Notes under the pieces: model-generated
Seen by the model: the letters and a program-made list of their open reading frames with translations, nothing else
Told to the model about the DNA's origin: nothing
Databases searched by the model: none
DNA from: Nitrospirae bacterium RIFCSPLOWO2_02_FULL_62_14
GTDB taxonomy: Bacteria > Nitrospirota > Nitrospiria > Nitrospirales > Nitrospiraceae
Direction of reading: 5' to 3'
DNA length: 34,227 nt
NCBI GenBank assembly: GCA_001805245.1
Contig: MHEU01000023.1
Coordinates: 55,596-89,822, forward strand
Part shown: positions 18,774 through 26,013 of the stretch, in pieces
How the letters are laid out: each line of letters opens with the position of its first letter
Position numbering within the stretch: position 1 is the first letter of the stretch
Program-made: the position numbers and the translations under genes

Positions 18774-18795
18774 TCACACCTCCATGACCGATGGT

Positions 18796-19581
18796 TTAGT
18801 CGTCGTCTTCCCCCTGCCCTTCCGCATTCAAACCGGCCAGTTCGGCATAGGCCCGCAGGATATCCGACACGGACAGCACCCCGATAATCGTGCCATCCTC
18901 GGTCACCGCGATATGCCGGATCGCCTTCCGTTTCATGAGCGTGATCGCCAGCGACAGCGGTTGGTCGTCCTCGATCGAGATCACCGGCTTGCTCATGCAC
19001 GATTTTACGGCCGCCGTATTGGGATCCATCCCCTTGGCCACGGCCTTTCGGCTCAGATCCGTGTCCGTGATGATCCCCAGATAGCGCGATCCGTCATCCA
19101 CCAGCAGCGAGCCGACTTTCCACTTCTGGAGCAGACGTCCCGCCTCTTTGAGCGGAGCGTCCTTGTGCACGCTGCGCACGTCATGTGACATGTAATCGGC
19201 CACACACGCATTGGCGAGAGGACTCCTGCCGGCCCCGCCCGTTTGCAGCGTGACGACGCAACTCTCAAGGGCCTGCTTGCGCTGCTGCAGGCTTTCGCGG
19301 TGGGTATCCTGGGCGCCTCCCTCCTGCGCCTCTTCCTGCATGTTCAACAGCGCAGCCGCCTCGCCCATGGTCGCGTATTCGTAGGCCTCTCGGAGATCGG
19401 ACGTTTCGCCGAATACCTCCCCGATCAACGTCTCGGCTTCGGCGTCGAACTCCTCCAGCGACGTGGTCGGTTTCCGTCTGGAAAGAAGCGGCTGGAAACG
19501 GGCCAGCAGTTCGCGAAACCGCTCGACATCGTGCGTGACAATCGAGGCTTTATTCTGTTTCTTATGGCCCGGCCTGCCCAT
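18796..19581 (-). CDS. CBS-domain pair protein
   Basis: 261 residues from ATG 19581. The N-terminal 120 residues are helical and charged (Gln/Glu-rich around 80-105). Two CBS domains follow: about 127-182 (VADYMSHDVRSV, GIITDTDLSRKAV) and 193-246 (SCMSKPVISIEDD, GVLSVSDILRAY). CBS pairs bind adenine nucleotides and act as energy or nucleotide sensors. No catalytic domain is attached, so it probably regulates a partner. A longer frame to 19719 runs through the REP repeat and is unlikely to be translated. The N-terminal part is not a family I recognise. Confidence 0.8.
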   Translation of the reverse strand: MGRPGHKKQNKASIVTHDVERFRELLARFQPLLSRRKPTTSLEEFDAEAETLIGEVFGETSDLREAYEYATMGEAAALLNMQEEAQEGGAQDTHRESLQQRKQALESCVVTLQTGGAGRSPLANACVADYMSHDVRSVHKDAPLKEAGRLLQKWKVGSLLVDDGSRYLGIITDTDLSRKAVAKGMDPNTAAVKSCMSKPVISIEDDQPLSLAITLMKRKAIRHIAVTEDGTIIGVLSVSDILRAYAELAGLNAEGQGEDDD

Positions 19582-19642
19582 ACCCTTCCCCGTAAAAAGC
19601 AGATGCAGAGTACCGCACCGCCCGTCCGAGAAACAAGAGGGT

Positions 19643-19676
19643 GGGGACTGGCCCTTTTCCGCCCAGGGCCTGTCCC
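19643..19676. repeat. REP-like inverted pair
   Basis: GGGGACTGGCCC (19643-19654) and GGGCCTGTCCCC (19665-19676) pair at all but one position. Same head sequence as the elements at 15563 and 15892. Confidence 0.7.
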
Positions 19677-19686
19677 CCTTCCCACT

Positions 19687-19761
19687 GGGACAGGCACCGC
19701 CGCCATTCGACAGGCTCATGGCCCCGAGCTTAGTCGGGGGGCGGCCGGCGGAGCCAGTCCC
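19687..19761. repeat. Nested repeat: REP-like pair around a TTCGACAGGCTC hairpin
   Basis: The outer arms GGGACAGGCACCGCCGCC (19687-19704) and GGCCGGCGGAGCCAGTCCC (19743-19761) pair with few mismatches. The loop between them (19706-19740) holds a relative of the repeat found in purF (TTCGACAGGCTCATGG, then CCCGAGC). The right end touches the stop codon of the octaheme cytochrome gene, so the structure may also serve as its transcription terminator. Confidence 0.75.
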
Positions 19762-21176
19762 TACCCGCCGCCCCGCTTGCCCTGCATTTCTTTATCGTAG
19801 AACTCCAGCATCCGGGCAATCTCCTCCCTGGTCATGCCCTTCTCAATCCATCGGTGGGCTTCCTGCGCGAGCAACTCCTTGGCCACCTGGGGAGAACGCT
19901 CGCGCACCAGCGGGAGAAACTTGGTGTAAAAATGCTTGGCGACCTCATAGAAGCCCTGCCAATGGACAAAATCAGGCGCTATTTTTGAGAGCCCGTGCCT
20001 GGCCCGCCGTCCCTCATGATGCCATAGTTCGTAAAATACCCACTCGATCTCTTCATCGTAGGGAGTCGGCGTGATCTTCTTCATGGCGAGCAGCTTATCC
20101 ATGGCCGCCTTGGACGGCTTGCCGAATTTTTCGTTATAGAGGGTGATGCCTCCGTCCATCTGCGTGAAGAACCGCTCGACGATCTGCTCGCTGTGGCAGG
20201 ACGCGCAGACCTGCCTCATCGCTTTCCGGCGGGCTTCGTGGTTCTCGAGCCGCGTCGAGACGACCGGACGGAGGGTCCAGCTGATGCGGTCGCCCACGTC
20301 ATGCGTGACGTCCTGCGTATGGGTCGCGCTCATGTGGCAGGTGGCACAGGTGGGAAAGAGATAGTCTTTCCCGGGATGCCACTGCTCCGACGGCTGCGCG
20401 AGCTTCATCTTGTCCTTGTTCGCCGCAAACATGACACCGTGCTTGCTTTCGTAATAGGCCTCGATCTGGGGATGATCCGGCCCCATATGACAGCGGCCGC
20501 AGCTTTCCGGTTGCCGCGCCTGGGCGATCGAGAAACTGTGCCGCGCATGACAGGCGGCGCAAGTTCCCTTCGATCCATCCGGGTTCACCCGGCCGATTCC
20601 TGAATTCGGCCATGTGGATGGATGGAGCTTTCCGTTTTCCATGACCTTCACGACGCTGCCATGGCATCCGGCGCACCCCGTGGTAATCACTTCCGGCCCT
20701 TCCACGACGTTGCCGAGGAAATTATCGAGGGAATTGGTGAATTGAGCGGCCTTGGCATGATGGGACTTCTCGAATTCCTTGGCCTCTTTGTCGTGGCACT
20801 GCATGCAGTCCTTCGGCGTGACCAGCGTGGACACCATCGAACCGTAATGGTCGTAGGCGTCCGGCTCCCCTTTCTCCGCCCGATGGCATTCGACGCACCC
20901 GATGCCCTTCGGCGCATGGCGGCTGTATTTCCAATCATTGATTCCGCCGACCGCGATATCCTTTGCCATGTGGCAATCGATGCATTTCTTGTTCTCGCCG
21001 GAAATGAACGGCCGCAATCCACCGCCCAGCCGCTCCTCGATCTGCACGTACCCGACCCCGGTCAGCGCAAGGAACAACACGAGGCACAGCCCCCCAATCA
21101 TGTAACGGGTGAAATTCATTTTCCCGTTCGGCGCATCGTGCCGTTCTTCGCCTTGGTTTCCATCATGTTCGTTCAT
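19761..21176 (-). CDS. HAO-like octaheme cytochrome c, membrane-anchored
   Basis: 471 residues with eight CxxCH sites (Cys at 65, 94, 124, 168, 206, 226, 277, 324). A single N-terminal membrane helix (about 24-45) exports the heme part. The heme spacing and the region WHHEGRRARHG with PDFVHWQGFYE near 385-411 place it in the hydroxylamine oxidoreductase / octaheme nitrite reductase superfamily. HAO carries a cross-linking Tyr near here; I see Phe403 in the place I would align with it, which would favour a reductase or electron-transfer role. It is the last gene after Rieske and cytochrome b. AAAGGA lies before the ATG. Substrate is unknown; nitrite, hydroxylamine, or only electrons are possible. 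Confidence 0.8.
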   Translation of the reverse strand: MNEHDGNQGEERHDAPNGKMNFTRYMIGGLCLVLFLALTGVGYVQIEERLGGGLRPFISGENKKCIDCHMAKDIAVGGINDWKYSRHAPKGIGCVECHRAEKGEPDAYDHYGSMVSTLVTPKDCMQCHDKEAKEFEKSHHAKAAQFTNSLDNFLGNVVEGPEVITTGCAGCHGSVVKVMENGKLHPSTWPNSGIGRVNPDGSKGTCAACHARHSFSIAQARQPESCGRCHMGPDHPQIEAYYESKHGVMFAANKDKMKLAQPSEQWHPGKDYLFPTCATCHMSATHTQDVTHDVGDRISWTLRPVVSTRLENHEARRKAMRQVCASCHSEQIVERFFTQMDGGITLYNEKFGKPSKAAMDKLLAMKKITPTPYDEEIEWVFYELWHHEGRRARHGLSKIAPDFVHWQGFYEVAKHFYTKFLPLVRERSPQVAKELLAQEAHRWIEKGMTREEIARMLEFYDKEMQGKRGGG

Positions 21177-21203
21177 GGTGTTTCCTTTACCTATTGGCCA
21201 GGC

Positions 21204-22232
21204 TCACATCCGCGTATCCAGATACATCAGGACAGCCACGGCGGCGACGACGACGCTGCCCACAACGGCATTCATGACCATCATCGGCCATCCGCGCTCC
21301 GACAACACACGGTCCACGAACGGGTACGCCACAAAGAGTCCGGCTCCACCCAACAGACTCCAGATTGCCACCGGCCCCGGCAGCAGGGAGATCCACATGT
21401 ACGGCGCGGAGAAATACCATGGCGGCGAGACGTCCGAGGCGACCTCCTGCGGATTGGCGGGAGGTCCCAGCATCGGCGGAAAGATCATGACCAGATCCAC
21501 GATCAACACCAGGAACCCCACGGCGATCGCGCCCATCTTCAGCGTATGTTCCGGATAGAAGGGATGGAAGCCGCGGCTTCCTTCGACATTCGCGAATCCA
21601 AGCAGCCGGACCACCACGACATGGCAGGCCACCAGTCCCCCCAGGAGCACGGGAAGCAGCTTGGTATGCAGGTCATAGAGCCGCAGGAGCGTGTTGCCGG
21701 ACACCTCCTCGCCGCCCCGCAGGAGGTGCAACAGCGGCGTCCCGACAATCGGCAGTGCCCCGATCATGCTGGTCACGACCGTCATGCCCCAGTACGACAC
21801 GTTGTCATAGACCAGCGAGTACCCCGTGAACCCCATGGCGAAGGTCACGAATAACACCAGCGAGCCGCTCACCCATTTCAGTTCACCCGGTGGCCGGTAA
21901 GCGCGAGTGATGAACACCCGGATGACGTGGAAAAGCAGAAACAGGATCATCAAGTCCACCGACACCTTGTGCAGGCCGCGCACGAACCAGCCCAGATAGA
22001 CTTCATGCGTAATCTGCTCCACGCTTTCGTAGGCCTTTTCCGGTGACGGCACATAGTAAAAGGTCAGCATGAGGCCGGTCGCCACCAGGAGACCGAACAG
22101 CGTGAGAGGAATCGCCCCGAGCGTGTAGGGCCACCAGTCCAAATGCTCCGGCAAGTCCTTCTGGATGTAGTCCACCCAGGACTTCGGAGTCGGTTCCTGT
22201 TGAGCCTGCGCCGCCTGTGGTGTTGTGCTCAT
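21204..22232 (-). CDS. Cytochrome b subunit (b6-type) of a bc complex
   Basis: 342 residues, about eight membrane helices. Heme ligands are His88/His102 (13 residues between) and His189/His204 (14 between, the b6-type spacing). The quinol-site motif reads PPWY (270-273) where PEWY is usual. It is shorter than mitochondrial-type cytochrome b (about 380-430). It transfers electrons from quinol to the Rieske protein and, through the b hemes, across the membrane. The Rieske gene lies 114 bases upstream and the octaheme gene 27 bases downstream, so the three probably form one complex. Confidence 0.9.
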   Translation of the reverse strand: MSTTPQAAQAQQEPTPKSWVDYIQKDLPEHLDWWPYTLGAIPLTLFGLLVATGLMLTFYYVPSPEKAYESVEQITHEVYLGWFVRGLHKVSVDLMILFLLFHVIRVFITRAYRPPGELKWVSGSLVLFVTFAMGFTGYSLVYDNVSYWGMTVVTSMIGALPIVGTPLLHLLRGGEEVSGNTLLRLYDLHTKLLPVLLGGLVACHVVVVRLLGFANVEGSRGFHPFYPEHTLKMGAIAVGFLVLIVDLVMIFPPMLGPPANPQEVASDVSPPWYFSAPYMWISLLPGPVAIWSLLGGAGLFVAYPFVDRVLSERGWPMMVMNAVVGSVVVAAVAVLMYLDTRM

Positions 22233-22346
22233 CTCTTGTTGTGTCCGTTACTTCCGTTGGTCCGTTGGTGCAGTTTGGTCCATTACATCCGTCACGAGTC
22301 CTTAACCGACCAACGGTCTAAACTGACTCAACGGGCCCAACGTCCT
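22233..22346. repeat. Word-repeating spacer between Rieske and cytochrome b genes
   Basis: CCGTTGGTCCGTTGGT (from 22254) faces GACCAACGG (22308-22316), and CAGTTTGGTC faces GGTCTAAACTG, giving an imperfect hairpin. The spacer is of the same degenerate reiterated style as 4094-4158. No gene is seen. Confidence 0.4.
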
Positions 22347-22793
22347 TCACGTGCTCTGGATATTCACGTACAGTTGTTCTCCCCGCCTGATCACCTCGAA
22401 CCGGTCGAGCGGGCGGGGCGGAGGTCCTGCGATGTTTGTTCCGTTCTTGTCATACACACCCCGGTGACAGGGGCAGAGAAACTGCTGGCGCTCCCTGTTC
22501 CATGACACAAGACACCCAAGATCCGTGCAGCGCCTGGAAAAGGCCGCGACGCCCTGGTCCGTCTGCAACACCAGAATCTTGTGGCCGCCGAAATCCATCG
22601 ACAGCGCTTCTCCCGGCTGAATCCGTGACTCCGCCCCGATGAGCACCGCTTCGGACTGTCTCGGTTTCTGGCTCGGAACCAGAAACTGAACGAATCGCAG
22701 CCCGAGGGTGCCGAGCCCGAAGAGAAGCCCGAACCCCATCACTGCCTGGCTCAAAAACCGGCGCCGGCCGGCATCATCGTGAATGATGGCCAT
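22347..22793 (-). CDS. Rieske-type iron-sulfur protein with a changed ligand box
   Basis: 148 residues. An N-terminal twin-arginine-like stretch (GRRRFLSQAVMG) and membrane helix (about 16-38) anchor a Rieske domain. Box 2 is normal (CPCHRGVYD; Cys107, His110). Box 1 reads CTDLGC (89-94): Cys89 and the disulfide-type Cys94 are kept, but the histidine ligand of CTHLGC is Asp91. The codon is GAT, one base from the His codon CAT. The proline-rich GPPPRPLDRF loop is conserved. Head of the cytochrome b / octaheme cluster. The ATG lacks a clear Shine-Dalgarno; the spacer upstream is degenerate and repetitive. Confidence 0.85.
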   Translation of the reverse strand: MAIIHDDAGRRRFLSQAVMGFGLLFGLGTLGLRFVQFLVPSQKPRQSEAVLIGAESRIQPGEALSMDFGGHKILVLQTDQGVAAFSRRCTDLGCLVSWNRERQQFLCPCHRGVYDKNGTNIAGPPPRPLDRFEVIRRGEQLYVNIQST

Positions 22794-22856
22794 CTTAAAA
22801 ACCGTAAGGCGTCAGACGTGAGGCGTAAAACGAAAAAACCTCTTTCGTCGTACGTC

Positions 22857-23999
22857 TCACGAGTAGCCCCTCTCCCCGTGCTGCGTCAGATCAAGCCCCA
22901 CAACCTCCGCCTCTTCGTCCACGCGCGGCGGCAGGACCAGCGTGAGACCTTTTACCAGGAGAAAGGTCACAGTCCCGGCAAAGGCCCAGACAGAAACCAC
23001 CGCCACCATCTGCGCGAAAAACTGGTAGGGATAGCCGTAGAACAGGCCGTCGCTTCCTTCCGGATTGACGGTCGTGGAGGCAAAGAGCCCGGTGGCGATC
23101 ATGCCCCACGTGCCGCCGACCCCGTGCATGCCGAACACATCGAGCGAATCGTCATATCCCAGAATGAGTTTCACGTAGTTCACCACCATGTAGCAGAGCC
23201 CTCCGGCCCCGATCCCGATGACGACCGCCGAGAAAGGGCTGACATAGCCGGCCGCAGGAGTAATCGCCACGAGCCCCGCCACGGCTCCGCTGATCGTTCC
23301 CAAGGCCGTGGGTTTGTCCCGTTGCAGCCATTCGGCCGCCATCCACGTTAATGCCGAGGCTGCGGCGGACATCTGGATCGCCACAAAGGCGCCGGTCACA
23401 GTGGTCATCGGCGCCAGCGCGGCGCCCGCTGCAAATCCGAACCAGCCGACCCACATCAACCCTGCTCCGCAGAACGACAGGGGCAGATGGTTCGGCGTCA
23501 TCTCGACCCGTCCGTACCCTTTGCGCGGCCCGATCATGACCGCCGCCACCAGCGCCGAGACCCCGGCGCTCACATGGACCACTGCGCCGCCGGCAAAATC
23601 GAGTACACCCAGATTCGCGAGCCATCCGCCTCCCCAGAGCCAGCGCGCAATCGGTCCGTAGACCAGCGCAGTCCACAGGAGCCCGAAGACGAGGAAGAAC
23701 AGCACCTTCATGCGTTCGACCAGCGCCCCCGTCACCAGCGCCAGCGCGAGCGCAGCGGTCATCGTCTGGTAGGCCAGTTGCGGCGCCGGACTTCCCAGCC
23801 TCCTGCCGAACGTCAGCGTATCCCCGAAACACAGCCATGCCAGCGAGACCACGGCGAGCGCCAGCAACGGCATGCCCATGGTGTTGAGCACGTTTTTCTT
23901 CCGCACCATCCCGCCGTAAAATAACGCCACGCCCGGCAGCGTCAACATGACCAGCACGGTGGAAACCAGCAGCCACAGTGTTTGATCGGACCGGAGCAT
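22857..23999 (-). CDS. Divergent ammonium transporter-family protein (Amt)
   Basis: 380 residues of the Amt/Mep/Rh family: FYGGMVRKKNVL at the N-terminus, DFAGGAVVHVSAG with the first pore His (His142), FGMHGVGG with the second (His292), and the cytosolic tail GLDLTQHGERGYS. Compared with E. coli AmtB and the neighbouring Amt, both periplasmic Phe-gate positions are altered (Tyr77 and Thr81 for Phe103 and Phe107), and the recruitment residues Asn216 and Ser219 are alanines (Ala190, Ala193). It may have altered selectivity or a sensing role. It follows the next Amt gene by 13 bases. Confidence 0.9.
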   Translation of the reverse strand: MLRSDQTLWLLVSTVLVMLTLPGVALFYGGMVRKKNVLNTMGMPLLALAVVSLAWLCFGDTLTFGRRLGSPAPQLAYQTMTAALALALVTGALVERMKVLFFLVFGLLWTALVYGPIARWLWGGGWLANLGVLDFAGGAVVHVSAGVSALVAAVMIGPRKGYGRVEMTPNHLPLSFCGAGLMWVGWFGFAAGAALAPMTTVTGAFVAIQMSAAASALTWMAAEWLQRDKPTALGTISGAVAGLVAITPAAGYVSPFSAVVIGIGAGGLCYMVVNYVKLILGYDDSLDVFGMHGVGGTWGMIATGLFASTTVNPEGSDGLFYGYPYQFFAQMVAVVSVWAFAGTVTFLLVKGLTLVLPPRVDEEAEVVGLDLTQHGERGYS

Positions 24000-24012
24000 C
24001 AGACCGTTCCGA

Positions 24013-25251
24013 TCACGAATACGCTCTCTCGTTATGTTGGGTGAGATCCAGGCCCATCCGCTCCTCCTCCGGCGTTATCCGCAACCCGACGAGGCGATTC
24101 ACGAGCTTCAGGATGAGATAGGTTCCGAGGCCGGCAAACAGCGTCACCGCCAGCGTGGCCAGAATCTGCACCCCGAAGAACCCGGCATTGCCGTGCAGCA
24201 AGCCGTCGGCTCCTCCGGGGTTGACCGCTGTGGAGGCCAGCACGCCCGTCGCCAGGACACCGAACACGCCTCCGACCCCGTGGATGCCGACGACGTCCAG
24301 CGAATCGTCATAGCCGAACTTCCCCTTTTTCATGATCGCCAGGTAGGACAGCCCGCCGGCCGCCAATCCGATCAGCATCGCGGAAAATGGCCCGACGTAC
24401 CCGGCTCCCGGCGTGACGGTCGCCAGCCCGGCTACAGCTCCGCTGGCGATGCCGAGCACCGTCGGCGTCCCGCGATGCACCCATTCGACCGCCATCCAGG
24501 CCAAGGCCGCGGTTGCAGCAGCCGTATGAGTGGACACAAACGCGACGACCGCGATCGAATTGGCTCCCAATGCACTGCCCCCATTGAACCCGAACCACCC
24601 CACCCAGAGCAGGCCGGTCCCCAGGAGCACCATGGGAAGATTGTGGGGCGCCATGTATTCGGTGCCGTACCCCTGGCGCTTGCCGAGCACATAGGCACAG
24701 ACCAGGGCGCTGATTCCGGAACTGATGTGCACGACCGCTCCGCCGGCAAAATCCAACGCGCCCAGCTTGCCCAGCCATCCCCCTCCCCAGAGCCAATGGG
24801 CGACCGGGCAGTAGATGACGACCGACCAGAGGACCGAGAAGAGGAGCAGGGCGCTGAACTTCATCCGCTCGGCAAAGGCGCCGGTGATCAGGGCCGGCGT
24901 GATCGCCGCGAACATCATCTGAAAGATCATGAATGCCTGGTGTGGGATCGTCGGCCCGTATGCCGGATGCGGTGACAACCCGACCTCGCGGAGCCCGGCC
25001 CATTCCAGCCCGCCGATGAGGCCCCACTTGTCCGGTCCGAACGCCAGACTGTAACCAAACAGGATCCAGAGCAGACTCACCACGCACAGGATAACAAAAC
25101 TGTGCATGATGGTACCGAGTACGTTCTTGCTGCGGACCAGCCCGCCGTAAAAGAGGGCCAGCCCCGGCACGATCATCGCCAGCACCAGGGCCGAGGCGAT
25201 CAACACCCAGGCCGTATCGGCGGGATCAATTTGAGGCACTATCGGCGTCAT
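24013..25251 (-). CDS. amt: Ammonium transporter Amt (canonical pore)
   Basis: 412 residues with 11-12 membrane helices. The AmtB features are all present: Phe110 and Phe114 (gate), twin pore histidines His175 and His324, GWFGFNGGSA with the Asn and Ser of the recruitment site, Asp167, and tail GLDLTQHNERAYS. GGGAG lies seven bases before the ATG. It is cotranscribed with the divergent Amt downstream and lies 123 bases after cyanase. It imports ammonium, which could also recapture ammonia from cyanate breakdown; PII from the glnB gene in this window is a likely regulator. Confidence 0.96.
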   Translation of the reverse strand: MTPIVPQIDPADTAWVLIASALVLAMIVPGLALFYGGLVRSKNVLGTIMHSFVILCVVSLLWILFGYSLAFGPDKWGLIGGLEWAGLREVGLSPHPAYGPTIPHQAFMIFQMMFAAITPALITGAFAERMKFSALLLFSVLWSVVIYCPVAHWLWGGGWLGKLGALDFAGGAVVHISSGISALVCAYVLGKRQGYGTEYMAPHNLPMVLLGTGLLWVGWFGFNGGSALGANSIAVVAFVSTHTAAATAALAWMAVEWVHRGTPTVLGIASGAVAGLATVTPGAGYVGPFSAMLIGLAAGGLSYLAIMKKGKFGYDDSLDVVGIHGVGGVFGVLATGVLASTAVNPGGADGLLHGNAGFFGVQILATLAVTLFAGLGTYLILKLVNRLVGLRITPEEERMGLDLTQHNERAYS

Positions 25252-25346
25252 CGCATGCTCCCTGCGGGTGAACGTTGCCGGCCCTTTGCGGTGACGGCCC
25301 AGCCGGTATCGTCAATGCCGGTCGGCCACAACTCTAACCGCGTTTT

Positions 25347-25361
25347 ATGCAATATTTGCAT
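25347..25361. promoter_or_regulatory. Palindrome upstream of the amt pair (possible operator)
   Basis: ATGCAATATTTGCAT has 6-base arms with a 3-base centre and lies in the 123-base gap between cynS and amt. The surrounding 30 bases are AT-rich compared with the neighbourhood. No sigma-54 GG-N10-GC pair is visible. Confidence 0.35.
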
Positions 25362-25374
25362 CACATACCAGCAG

Positions 25375-25827
25375 CTACTTGGTTTGCTCAATGTGCGGAA
25401 GGAATTTGCCGTTCCACGTCATGACGACACGATCCTCCCCCTGGCTTCCCTTCGTCTTGTGGATCGTGAACCGGAAATCGATCGCGGACATGATCCCGTC
25501 GCCGAATTGCTCCTGGATGATGGCCAGGATCCCGTCGCCATAATGAGCGCAGACCTCCGTCATCCGGTACACGTGAGGCTCCTGAAGGATGGCCGGATCA
25601 AAGGAACGAACCGGGGGCTTTCTCATTTCTTTCAGGAGATCCTCGGTGAGACCCGGCAGCAGCTTGACCAGTTTCTCCTCGGTCCCCTTCTTCAGTTGCG
25701 CCTGCCGGCGCAGGATCTGGGCGACATAGACATTGCACAGGCCCAGCGCATCGGCCAGTTCGTCATACGTCTTTCCGGATTTTTCCTTCAGTGCCAGCAC
25801 CTTCGCCACGACTTCCTTCTTGTCCAT
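25375..25827 (-). CDS. cynS: Cyanase (cyanate hydratase) CynS
   Basis: Converts cyanate and bicarbonate to ammonia and CO2. 150 residues from ATG 25827, close to the E. coli length of 156. AGGAGGG lies 6 bases upstream; a GTG at 25830 is the alternative start. The N-terminal domain is a helix-turn-helix-like dimer fold (DELADALGLCNVYVAQILRR). The C-terminal cyanase domain carries the catalytic Arg88, Glu91 and Ser114 in EPHVYRMTEV and DGIMSAIDF. It follows the transporter genes by 186 bases on the same strand. Confidence 0.97.
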   Translation of the reverse strand: MDKKEVVAKVLALKEKSGKTYDELADALGLCNVYVAQILRRQAQLKKGTEEKLVKLLPGLTEDLLKEMRKPPVRSFDPAILQEPHVYRMTEVCAHYGDGILAIIQEQFGDGIMSAIDFRFTIHKTKGSQGEDRVVMTWNGKFLPHIEQTK

Positions 25828-26013
25828 CACAATCCCTCCTGTGATTTAGAGCCGGCCGGCCACAACAACCGGCACATGCTCGCTGGTTATGTCCCTTGGA
25901 CCTATCGACTCTTCGCACACGGGCTGCCTGCAACCGCTCGTGCACATCCTGTCATCCATCTCCGTACCCATATCTGCTCCTTATGATTGCGCGTGCGGTG
26001 CATGTGGCATGCG

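Noticed and set aside
25252-25374. Sigma-54 promoter upstream of amt
   Set aside because: I looked for GG-N10-GC pairs on the minus strand and found none with acceptable flanks; only an AT-rich palindrome is present.
25828-26013. Possible small gene between the ABC ATPase and cynS
   Set aside because: No frame with a ribosome site and reasonable length was found; the stretch holds only a short GCCGG/CCGGC inverted repeat and the cynS ribosome site.
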